Shown here: positions 1 through 6,366 of the stretch, piece after piece
How the letters are laid out: each line of letters begins with the position of its first letter
Numbering within the stretch: position 1 is the stretch's first letter
DNA from: Spirochaetaceae bacterium
Lineage (GTDB): Bacteria; Spirochaetota; Spirochaetia; Treponematales; Breznakiellaceae
Assembly (NCBI GenBank): GCA_031283025.1
Contig: JAITCP010000104.1
Location: forward strand, 1-8,433
Direction of reading: 5' to 3'
DNA: 8,433 nt
Position numbers and translations under genes: made by a program
Notes under the pieces: model-generated
What the model was told of the DNA's origin: nothing
What the model saw: the letters and a program-made list of their open reading frames with translations, nothing else
Databases searched by the model: none

Positions 1-953
1 ATAAGAATCCCCCCGGTACAAAATGACAGGGGAATCACCCGGCGGTGGCGGGAACCGGTAATGCGCCGGGCCGCATGGGGGGCGATAAGGTCAACAAAGC
101 CAATCGCCCCGCACAAGGCAACCGCCGCTCCGGTCAGCAGGGCGGCAAACAGGAAAAGCCGTTTCCGCACCGCCTCGGCATTCACTCCCATGGATCGCCC
201 TTCATCTTCCCCAAAAGAAAGTATATCCATTTCCCCGGTATATCTGATCACCCCCAAAAATCCCACTACAAGGAAGGGAAGCATAAGCCCTACATGGCTC
301 CAGCCCCGGAGGGAAAAACTCCCCATCTGCCAAAGGAGGAGGTTCTTTAATTCCTCGCGGAACAGGGAAAGCAGGGTGATAAGAATCGCGTTTACAAAGA
401 GGGAAAAAACCATTCCAAAAAGGATGATCGTATTGTTTGAAAGCGTCTTGTCCAGCCGGGAAGAAAGGGCAATCACCACAAGCACTGTTCCCAGGCCGGA
501 CACAAATCCTGCAAGAGGCAGCGCAAATGTTCGCAGGATGCCGCCCGCTGTGCTGCCCAAAGCGGCGGTCAAAAGCCCCCCCGCCGAACCAAAAACGCCG
601 ATCATCACCAGGGCCGCTCCCAGAGAAGCGCCGGAGGAAACTCCCAGTATGTAGGGCGATGCAAGCTGATTTTTCAGTACCGATTGAAACACCGCCCCGC
701 TTATGGCCAGGGATCCGCCCACAATAAAGGCAAGTATCGTCCGGGGCAGCCGGAGCTCCCAGACAATGGCGGTGATCTGCGGATCAGAATCGGCAGTGAG
801 GCGGAAGATTTTTACCGCCAGCGCCCGGAGGGTTTCCCCCGCCTTTATGCCGGAGCTCCCCAGGGAAGTTCCGGCGCACAGAACGGCAAGTGATAGAACA
901 ACGGCGGCAAGGAATGTTTTACCTGCGCTATATTTGCCCGCGCTCCGGTTCAC
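1..953 (-). CDS. FecCD/BtuC-type ABC transporter permease, C-terminus cut by window edge
   Basis: Inner-membrane permease of a binding-protein-dependent importer for iron-siderophore, heme or cobalamin-type ligands. I read it from a GTG at 953-951, with AGGA five bases upstream inside the end of the preceding reductase gene. The 317 codons visible show family landmarks: LRLPR near residues 67-71, GAVFQSVLKNQLASPYILG near 86-104 followed by VSSGAS, WQMGSF near 208-213, FGEDEGRSMGV near 247-257 (the usual LGEExAxxLGV), and GAIGFVDLIAPHAAR near 282-296 (the usual GFVGLIVPHIAR, the loop region that contacts the ATPase). Hydrophobic segments recur along the length. Family members are about 330-350 residues, so perhaps 20-35 residues are missing. 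The start lies 2 bases after the reductase stop, implying an operon and translational coupling; ATPase and binding-protein genes may follow outside the window. Ligand cannot be assigned from sequence. Confidence 0.9.
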   Translation of the reverse strand, partial: MNRSAGKYSAGKTFLAAVVLSLAVLCAGTSLGSSGIKAGETLRALAVKIFRLTADSDPQITAIVWELRLPRTILAFIVGGSLAISGAVFQSVLKNQLASPYILGVSSGASLGAALVMIGVFGSAGGLLTAALGSTAGGILRTFALPLAGFVSGLGTVLVVIALSSRLDKTLSNNTIILFGMVFSLFVNAILITLLSLFREELKNLLLWQMGSFSLRGWSHVGLMLPFLVVGFLGVIRYTGEMDILSFGEDEGRSMGVNAEAVRKRLFLFAALLTGAAVALCGAIGFVDLIAPHAARRITGSRHRRVIPLSFCTGGIL

Positions 954-955
954 GC

Positions 956-2107
956 TTATCCTGCCAGAACCTCGTGGGTCTCCTTTAACTGTTTCCGTAT
1001 GGGAAGATGCTGCGGGCACTTGTCTTCGCAGGCGCCGCACCCGGTACAGGCGGCGGCGTTTTTGTAATTCGTCCAGGGAAATTTGCCAATATCCGCATAG
1101 TTCCCCCTGGCATAATCGGTGATTTTATAAATCCGGTGGTAGTTCATAATGGTAAACACTGCGGGAATATTTACCCCCTGCGGGCAGGGCATACAGTAAT
1201 TGCAGCCCGTACAATAAAGACCGGCAAGGCGCTCGTTTTCCTTCATCATCGTTTGTATCTGGGCAATTTCATCCGCAGTAAGGGGCTTGTTGTTACAGGC
1301 AATGCTAACGTTCTCCTCAAGCTGCCTGATAGTACTGATGCCGGAAAGGGCAATGTTGATGTTCCGGTTTGCAAGCACAAAGCGCAGGGCAACCTCGGCG
1401 GAACTTTGCACTTTGCCGGGAAGCAGGGCCTTGATTACATCGGACGGAGCGCCGAGCCTGCCGCCGCCGACAGGGCCCATTACTGCGGTTCCCATCCCCA
1501 TTTGATGAGCCAGGGCGATTCCCTCTTCCTTATTGCGGTCCATCAGGTTGTACTGCACCAGGAGCGATTCCAGCACACCTTCGCCGCGCTTAATAACTTC
1601 TATAAAATGCTCCCCTTCTTTTTCTTTAGCAGCGCCGTCGTGGAATGAAAAAGAAATGTGCTTTATTACGCCCTGTTCCTTGAGCTTGCGCGCCCGGTCC
1701 ATCGGGCCGTCCTTTGCGCAAACACTGTCGTTAAAGGCGCCAAGAGAGATTCCCCAAAAATGGTAAAAATCTATGTAATCCGTCTGGAGGTTTTTAAGGG
1801 AATTTTCCAGCCGCTTTTCATAATCGTCCCCGCTGGAGTTTTCTATGGGGTTCTTGGTGGAAAGGTAAACCCTTTCCCGGCAGTCTTTTACCGCCTCTCC
1901 CAAAATCCCTTCACTCTGCTTATCGCAGTAGTACGGCGCAGTGTCAAAATACGTTACGCCCATCTCGACAGCCCGGCGGATTAAGGCAATGCCCGCCTCC
2001 CTGTCGAACACCGTCTTGTCGTCAACCTGCCGCGTAGGAAGCCGCATACAGCCCATTCCTAAGCGGGAAACTTTAACTCCGGTTTTTCCGTAATCTACGT
2101 ACTGCAT
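956..2107 (-). CDS. Aldo/keto reductase with C-terminal [4Fe-4S] dicluster domain
   Basis: Predicted cytoplasmic oxidoreductase of 383 residues. The N-terminal TIM-barrel part (about 1-290) opens with the AKR signature YGKTGVKVSRLGMGCMRLP and carries the expected catalytic residues: Asp55 and Tyr59/Tyr60 in FDTAPYY, Lys85 in STKNP, and His116 in DFYHFWG. A ferredoxin-like tail follows, with Cys299, Cys302, Cys305 and Cys308 (CTGCNYCMPCP) and Cys354, Cys357, Cys360 and Cys364 (CTGCGACEDKCP), enough for two 4Fe-4S clusters. This domain pair defines a common anaerobe AKR subgroup whose substrates are mostly unknown. The frame is open upstream to 2215, but those 36 residues only translate repeat R1. 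The ATG at 2107 begins the conserved fold and has AAGGAG six bases before it. It is probably the first gene of an operon with the permease. A link to sugar or uronate metabolism through the divergent GH115 gene is only inference. Confidence 0.93.
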   Translation of the reverse strand: MQYVDYGKTGVKVSRLGMGCMRLPTRQVDDKTVFDREAGIALIRRAVEMGVTYFDTAPYYCDKQSEGILGEAVKDCRERVYLSTKNPIENSSGDDYEKRLENSLKNLQTDYIDFYHFWGISLGAFNDSVCAKDGPMDRARKLKEQGVIKHISFSFHDGAAKEKEGEHFIEVIKRGEGVLESLLVQYNLMDRNKEEGIALAHQMGMGTAVMGPVGGGRLGAPSDVIKALLPGKVQSSAEVALRFVLANRNINIALSGISTIRQLEENVSIACNNKPLTADEIAQIQTMMKENERLAGLYCTGCNYCMPCPQGVNIPAVFTIMNYHRIYKITDYARGNYADIGKFPWTNYKNAAACTGCGACEDKCPQHLPIRKQLKETHEVLAG

Positions 2108-2113
2108 AAAATT

Positions 2114-2119
2114 CTCCTT
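2114..2119 (-). promoter_or_regulatory. Shine-Dalgarno of the aldo/keto reductase
   Basis: AAGGAG, then six bases (AATTTT), then the ATG at 2107. This is the strongest ribosome binding site before an intact gene in the window, and it decides against the longer in-frame ATG at 2215, which lies in the repeat. The end of repeat R1 is only eight bases upstream. Confidence 0.8.
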
Positions 2120-2127
2120 AAAACAAT

Positions 2128-2234
2128 AGAGTTGTTCAAAAACTTCAGTTTTTGAACAACTTCCTATTAAAACTGCAAAATACACAGTATTTTGCTTAAC
2201 TTGTTCAAGAACCAACCGGGTTCTTGAACAAGTC
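2128..2234 (+). repeat. Triple-hairpin repeat element, copy R1 (MITE-like)
   Basis: A 107-base element beginning AGAGTTGTTC and ending GAACAAGTC, made of three successive hairpins. Hairpin A has arms GTTGTTCAAAAACT / AGTTTTTGAACAAC. Hairpin B (2175-2195) has arms GCAAAATAC / GTATTTTGC around a 3-base loop. Hairpin C has arms CTTGTTCAAGAACC / GGTTCTTGAACAAG. The two ends form imperfect terminal inverted repeats (GAGTTGTTCA and GACTTGTTCA). Flanks are CAAT on the left and TAAT on the right, a near-perfect 4-base duplication; TA also borders both ends. It differs from copy R3 by one single-base gap and two substitutions. It has no coding capacity and lies in the presumed 5' leader of the aldo/keto reductase. 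Confidence 0.85.
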
Positions 2235-2297
2235 TAATACTACAGGACGATTGGGAAAAAAACAATATACTGTTAAAGGCGATTCTCTACAGGATTA

Positions 2298-2330
2298 TTG
2301 ACAAAGCGTATCCGCGTATGCTTGTATATC
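2298..2330 (+). promoter_or_regulatory. Possible promoter of the GH115 gene
   Basis: A perfect TTGACA lies at 2298-2303. The best -10 match is TATATC at 2325-2330, but that gives a long 21-base spacer; TTGTAT at 2322-2327 gives 18 bases but a poor match. If TATATC is used, transcription would start about at the ATG at 2336, making a leaderless message from the second in-frame Met. This would fit the absence of a Shine-Dalgarno before either 2318 or 2336. Weakly supported. Confidence 0.25.
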
Positions 2331-5254
2331 TACTTATGGACGAATTTATTACATACAATGCCAGCAACGCTTGCCCTTTTATGGTCGAGCCGGACGCTTT
2401 TGAAGGCGTAAAAAGAACCGCACGCAAAGTCGCGGCGGACTTTGAGAAAGTTTGCGGCTGCCTGCCTGAAATTACGGAAAAGCCGGAAAACGCCCCCGGC
2501 CTTGTTCTTTTCGCCACCCTGGGAAGAAGCCCTTTGACGGACAGGCTGATACGCGATGGCGCTTATGATCCGTCCCTTATTCGCGGGAAAAGGGAAGTGT
2601 ATCAGATTAAACTGATTGACAGGCCCTTTGACGGCGTGTCAAAAGCCCTGCTTATCTGCGGGAGCGACAAACGCGGAACCATCTACGGAATGTTCGCGCT
2701 TTCGGAATTTATCGGGGTATCGCCACTGCATTTCTGGGGGGACGCGGAACCCCAAAAACGGGAGCGGATCGAGATAACCGGGGAAATCGAAACGGTTTCA
2801 AAAGAGCCGGGCGTGAAATACCGTGGATTCTTTATAAACGACGAATGGCCCTGCTTCGGAAACTGGGCGTTCACTCATTTTAAGGGCTTTACCGCCGAAA
2901 TGTACGAGCAGGTGTTCGAGCTCTTGCTTCGATTGAAAGGCAATTATCTGTGGCCCGCGATGTGGACTTCCTCTTTCACGCTGGACGGGCCGGGAAACCT
3001 TAACGAGGAACTGGCCGACATATACGGCGTAATCATCGGCGCTTCGCACCACGAGCCTTGCCTGCGTGCCAGCGAGGAATGGGACAAAGTCAGGGGAACA
3101 GATTCCGTGTACGGGAATGACTGGAATTATTACACAAACAAAAACGGGCTTTTGAGATACTGGGAGGACGCCTTAAAAAGAAGCGGAAAATACGAAAAAA
3201 TCATTACGATAGGAATGCGCGGTGAACGCGACAGTTCCATGCTCGGCGAGGGCGCGTCCTTACAGGACAATATTAATTTGCTCAAGGACATAATCAAAAA
3301 CCAGCGCGAATTGATAAAAAAGCACGTCAATCCCAAACTTGATGAGGTTCCGCAGCTTTTGGCCCTATATAAAGAGGTTGAAGAATTTTTCTATGGCAAT
3401 GAACAGGCTGCGGGGATCAAGGATTGGGACGAGATTAACGGCGTTATCTGTATGTTCTGCGAGGACAATTTCGGCTTTATGCGCACCTTGCCGTGGCCGG
3501 ATATACGGGAGAGAAAGGGCGGTTTTGGAATGTATTACCATTTCGATTATCACGGAGCGCCGATTTCTTATGAATGGATGCCGTCCACGTCTTTTGAAAG
3601 AACCTGGGAACAGATGTGCATGGCTTATGATTACGGAATCAGGGATGTCTGGATTGTCAACGTTGGCGACCTGAAATTCAACGAAGTCCCCCTCGCCTAT
3701 TTTATGGAGCTTGCGTACGATTTTGACAAATGGGGGACAAATTTCCCCAACAGCATAGACGAATATACAGAAACATGGGTTGAAAAAACTTTTCCACTGG
3801 CCGGCGCAAACGCCCGCGAAAAAATCGCCCATGTTCTTCATAGCTATATCAGAATGAACGCCATGCGCCGCCCCGAAGCGCTGAACGCCGATATTTACCA
3901 CCCCTGCCATTATCTTGAAGCGGACAGAATGTTAGCCCTCGCCTGCGATATTGAAAAAGCAAACGAGGAAGTTTATTCTGCGTTGACCGGAAACGAAAAA
4001 GACGCTTATTACAGCATGATATATTTCCCCGCAAAGGCAAGCGTCAATCTGCTGCGAATGCACTTGTATGCGGGGAAAAACCAGCATTACGCCAAACAGG
4101 GCAAGAAAATCGCCAATAATTATTCCGTTCTTGTTACGGAGTGTATTGAAAAAGACCGCGCCCTGCACAGGGAGTTTGCTTCGTTTAAGGGCGGAAAATG
4201 GAAAGGCATGGAACTTGAGCGGCATATCGGCTTTGTTAAATGGAACGAGGATAATTGCCGGTATCCGCTGCGGGTACAGGTAGAACCCGCGTACAAACCG
4301 CGGCTGGTTGTTTCACGAAAGGACAGGGAAGAAATTTACACCAAAACCTATGGCCGCCCAATGACCGTGTTAGTCGATGATTTCCTCTATGCCGGTAACG
4401 ACAATGTTATTCTTGAAATTGCCAACGACGGGACAGGAAGTTTTGCGTATGAAATTAAGCCGGAAAAGGAATATGACTGGCTTGATGTAAGCTCCTTGCA
4501 AGGAACGGTTGAGTTTCAGGAGGAAATAATTCTGCATTGCGACAGGCAAAAATTGACCGGGGAAATTCAAAACGCGCTGCTTCTTATTGAGGGAAAAGAA
4601 ATTGGTGAGACTGTTGCCGTAGAGCTAAAGGCAAAAAATACCGCCGCACAAGACCTGCCGCCCATGACTTTTCCGGAAAACAACGGCGTAATCGTTATGG
4701 AAGCCAATCATTTCTGCGGCAAAAAAGACACGCCCGCCGCCCGTTTTATCGAACTGAAAAACCACGGCAGAAGCGGCGCGGGAATGAAAGTTTTCCCGAC
4801 GACAGCCGGTTTTTGCGAACGGGACGAAAAGCCGTCGCTTACCTATCGCTTTTTGGTTGAGGAATCGGGCAATTACACAGCCGAAATATGGATGTCGCCC
4901 ACAAATTCCGTGCAAAACAAACGCCCCCTGCGCTTCATGCTTACGGCACAAGACACGGAGCAAATTATTACCGCTGTACCCGCCGACTTCATGGCAGGCA
5001 GCTTTTCGGACAAAAGATGGAGCGGCGGCGTTCTTGATCAGATACGCGTCTGTAAAGCGTCGTTAACGTTTGAAAAGGGAGTGCGGGAAATAACAATCGG
5101 AGCGTTGGAGGCGGCTCTGGTGCTTGAAAGGGTGTTGATTTACAGGGACGGCAGGCCGCCTTTGGAATCTTATTTGGGTCCGCCGGAGAGTTTTTCCGTG
5201 CCTGAAAGAAGAATCAACGAATTACCCGAATCAACAACCTCGACTGAAGGTTAA
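2318..5254 (+). CDS. Glycoside hydrolase family 115 alpha-glucuronidase
   Basis: Predicted xylan alpha-1,2-glucuronidase of 978 residues. GH115 enzymes are inverting hydrolases that remove (4-O-methyl-)glucuronic acid from xylan or xylo-oligosaccharides, including from internal xyloses. An N-terminal alpha/beta domain (about 15-160) leads into the catalytic barrel, which starts with the highly typical GVKYRGFFINDEWPCFGNW (165-183). It continues with LKGNYLWPAMW (206-216), GASHHEPCLR (241-250), GMRGERD (299-305), FCEDNFGFMRTLPWP (380-394), YHFDYHGAP (407-415) and WIVNVGDLKFNEVPL (445-459). A helical stretch and a beta-rich C-terminal part (about 650-978) end in SYLGPP. Length is normal for the family. 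No signal peptide or lipobox is visible, so it probably acts in the cytoplasm on imported oligosaccharides. The start is uncertain: Met1 at 2318 or Met7 at 2336, neither with a ribosome binding site. No other xylan-utilization gene is in the window. Confidence 0.93.
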   Translation: MLVYLLMDEFITYNASNACPFMVEPDAFEGVKRTARKVAADFEKVCGCLPEITEKPENAPGLVLFATLGRSPLTDRLIRDGAYDPSLIRGKREVYQIKLIDRPFDGVSKALLICGSDKRGTIYGMFALSEFIGVSPLHFWGDAEPQKRERIEITGEIETVSKEPGVKYRGFFINDEWPCFGNWAFTHFKGFTAEMYEQVFELLLRLKGNYLWPAMWTSSFTLDGPGNLNEELADIYGVIIGASHHEPCLRASEEWDKVRGTDSVYGNDWNYYTNKNGLLRYWEDALKRSGKYEKIITIGMRGERDSSMLGEGASLQDNINLLKDIIKNQRELIKKHVNPKLDEVPQLLALYKEVEEFFYGNEQAAGIKDWDEINGVICMFCEDNFGFMRTLPWPDIRERKGGFGMYYHFDYHGAPISYEWMPSTSFERTWEQMCMAYDYGIRDVWIVNVGDLKFNEVPLAYFMELAYDFDKWGTNFPNSIDEYTETWVEKTFPLAGANAREKIAHVLHSYIRMNAMRRPEALNADIYHPCHYLEADRMLALACDIEKANEEVYSALTGNEKDAYYSMIYFPAKASVNLLRMHLYAGKNQHYAKQGKKIANNYSVLVTECIEKDRALHREFASFKGGKWKGMELERHIGFVKWNEDNCRYPLRVQVEPAYKPRLVVSRKDREEIYTKTYGRPMTVLVDDFLYAGNDNVILEIANDGTGSFAYEIKPEKEYDWLDVSSLQGTVEFQEEIILHCDRQKLTGEIQNALLLIEGKEIGETVAVELKAKNTAAQDLPPMTFPENNGVIVMEANHFCGKKDTPAARFIELKNHGRSGAGMKVFPTTAGFCERDEKPSLTYRFLVEESGNYTAEIWMSPTNSVQNKRPLRFMLTAQDTEQIITAVPADFMAGSFSDKRWSGGVLDQIRVCKASLTFEKGVREITIGALEAALVLERVLIYRDGRPPLESYLGPPESFSVPERRINELPESTTSTEG

Positions 5255-5300
5255 ATTTGACCCATAAATTATAATTTGCCGCTCTATCTCCAAGAAATTC

Positions 5301-5328
5301 TCACGCAGAGGCCGCAGAGACGCAGAGG
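5301..5328. repeat. GCAGAG-rich dispersed-type repeat
   Basis: Three copies of GCAGAG start at 5305, 5314 and 5322, preceded by TTCTCAC. From memory, motifs of this type (CACGCAGAG...CGCAGAGACGCAGAG) occur as dispersed noncoding repeats in many bacterial genomes; I could not check this here. It lies in the 243-base gap between the GH115 stop and the Rpn gene. That gap also has an AT palindrome (AAATTATAATTT, 5265-5276) but no clear GC-rich terminator. Confidence 0.45.
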
Positions 5329-5341
5329 ACAGCACGTAAAT

Positions 5342-5378
5342 AGAGTTGTTCAGAAACTGAAGTTTCTGAACAACTTCC
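5342..5378 (+). repeat. Solo half element R2 (hairpin A only)
   Basis: A 37-base copy of hairpin A, starting AGAGTTGTTC and ending CAACTTCC, with arms GTTGTTCAGAAACT / AGTTTCTGAACAAC that pair perfectly. Hairpins B and C are absent, and no target duplication is evident. The loop-centre order is CTGAAG, whereas the full elements and R5 read CTTCAG in the same orientation, so the loop looks inverted. It has the same 37-base length as R5, which suggests a defined short form rather than random truncation. Confidence 0.7.
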
Positions 5379-5417
5379 TCCGCAGGGACTGTCTACAGCA
5401 CAGCAGGCAGGCAAGAG

Positions 5418-5432
5418 CGGACTATTAGTCCG
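5418..5432. promoter_or_regulatory. Perfect 7-base inverted repeat upstream of the Rpn promoter
   Basis: CGGACTA and TAGTCCG separated by one base, ending about 20 bases before the -35 hexamer. The one-base centre does not favour an RNA hairpin, so a protein-binding operator is the more natural reading, though the function is unknown. Confidence 0.35.
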
Positions 5433-5451
5433 GTAAAGCACTCGCGCTCCA

Positions 5452-5480
5452 TTGCCTCGCCCACAAGAAAGCAATATACT
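5452..5480 (+). promoter_or_regulatory. Sigma-70-type promoter for the Rpn-family gene
   Basis: TTGCCT at 5452-5457, a spacer of exactly 17 bases, then TATACT at 5475-5480, 17 bases before the ATG at 5498. Transcription would begin near 5487, leaving a leader of only about 11 bases. That leader contains at best a weak AGAG ribosome site. Confidence 0.5.
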
Positions 5481-5497
5481 TAATCCAGAGAATACCC

Positions 5498-5968
5498 ATG
5501 ACTGACAAAATCCGTTTTAATGATGCCGATGATCTTATTGATATTTGCCTGGACAACGTGTTCAAGGCGGTATTTACCCGTGATACTCCGGCATCCCAGC
5601 TTGCACTCTCAAAGCTCGTTTCCGCGCTCATTGGGCGGGAAGTGTCAATAATCGCCATCAGCGCCAATGAGCCGCCGATAGACAACCTGCGGGACCGCCA
5701 AATCCGCTTTGACATCAACTACAAGGCGGAAAACGGCGAACTGGTCAATGTTGAGATGAGCCTGAACCCCGACACCTTCGAGCCGGTCCGCCTTGAATTC
5801 TACACGGGAAAGCTCTTTACCGGCCAGGATGTTCGAGGTATCGACAAAAGCTATAATAGAGTTGTTCAAAAACTTCAGTTTTTGAACAACTTCCTAATTA
5901 AAACTGCAAAATACGCAGTATTTTGCTTAACTTGTTCAAGAACCAACCGGGGTCTTGAACAAGTCTAA
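5498..5968 (+). pseudogene. Rpn gene, N-terminal nuclease fragment
   Basis: The native part (residues 1-120) holds the nuclease core: an N-terminal DNVFKAVFTRD segment, DRQIRFDINYK with the likely metal-binding Asp, NGELVNVEMSL with the likely catalytic Glu, and EFYTGKLFTGQDVRGIDKSYN. The usual ExQ of this family is ExS here (VEMS). The remaining 36 residues are translated from R3 and end at the TAA formed at the element boundary (5966-5968). It could be made as a 156-residue truncated protein. Confidence 0.75.
5858..5965 (+). mobile_element. Triple-hairpin MITE-like element, copy R3
   Basis: A 108-base element in the same orientation as R1, inserted in the Rpn gene. It is flanked by TAAT at 5854-5857 and 5966-5969, a perfect 4-base duplication; alternatively TA-bounded with symmetric 107-base ends. 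Hairpins A and B pair perfectly, while hairpin C has one mismatch (GGGGTCTT where R1 has GGGTTCTT). It encodes no transposase, so mobility would need a protein supplied in trans. Confidence 0.85.
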
Positions 5969-6272
5969 TGACTTACAGCAAGCCTACCAAATAGCAATTC
6001 TGGCAAAGGAACAATTTTTCCCGGACGAAACGTTTTTCCATGTCTTTGAGTATTACGACCAAATACGCCGTATATCACTCAACGGAAAAAGCCGTATCAT
6101 CACGCTTGAGTTATCCAAGCTGGAAAAGGTGGTAGAAAAGCCCGTAGAGGAAATGGACGTAAAAGAATATTGGGCCATATTCTTCAAATATTTAAATGAC
6201 AAAAACAGACGCGGGAAAATCAACGAAATAATAGACTTGTTCGATAACCCGGTTGGTTATCGAACAAGTTAA
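5955..6272 (+). pseudogene. Rpn gene, central fragment between R3 and R4
   Basis: The native part, 5970-6233, encodes the post-core region of the family (DLQQAYQIAIL, FFHVFEYYDQIRR, SLNGKSRIITLELSKLEK, EMDVKEYWAIFFKYL). The only upstream in-frame ATG (5955) lies inside R3, and the last 13 residues come from R4. No Shine-Dalgarno precedes it, so independent translation is unlikely. Confidence 0.7.
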
Positions 6273-6341
6273 GCAAAATACTCTGTATTTTGCAGTTTTT
6301 TATTGGAAGTTGTTCAGAAACTGAAGTTTCTGAACAACTCT
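6234..6341 (-). mobile_element. Triple-hairpin MITE-like element, copy R4, inverted
   Basis: A 108-base element in the opposite orientation to R3, flanked by AATA at 6230-6233 and 6342-6345. Compared with R1/R3, hairpin A changes CAAAAAC/GTTTTTG to CAGAAAC/GTTTCTG, and hairpin C changes CAAGAACC/GGTTCTTG to CGATAACC/GGTTATCG. Both arms change together, so pairing is kept. The loop of hairpin B is AGA instead of ACA or GCA. Confidence 0.85.
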
Positions 6342-6352
6342 AATAGAACATG

Positions 6353-6358
6353 AGGAGG
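6353..6358 (+). promoter_or_regulatory. Strong internal Shine-Dalgarno in the Rpn C-terminal region
   Basis: AGGAGG eight bases before the ATG at 6367. In the restored gene the same bases encode Glu-Glu-Gly of EEGIAMAS, a stretch I recall as conserved in Treponema relatives. Protein constraint and a true internal start are therefore both possible. Confidence 0.45.
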
Positions 6359-6366
6359 GAATAGCC

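Noticed and set aside
45..1122. Several plus-strand frames of 69-197 codons opposite the permease gene
   Set aside because: They are antisense to a continuous minus-strand frame with clear FecCD motifs; their compositions (Arg/Pro-rich) show no domain, and none has a convincing ribosome site.
1007..1984. Plus-strand frames of 72-213 codons opposite the aldo/keto reductase
   Set aside because: Shadows of the reductase, whose catalytic and cysteine motifs are unambiguous on the minus strand.
2108..2215. N-terminal extension of the aldo/keto reductase to the ATG at 2215
   Set aside because: The 36 extra residues are almost entirely translated from repeat R1, while a strong Shine-Dalgarno precedes the ATG at 2107.
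5265..5276. AT palindrome after the GH115 stop as an intrinsic terminator
   Set aside because: Six AT pairs with no loop and no T-run would not form a stable terminator.
2128..6341. A CRISPR array, because the same repeat recurs
   Set aside because: Copies are irregularly spaced, in both orientations, interrupt genes and carry target duplications; there are no uniform spacers and no cas genes.
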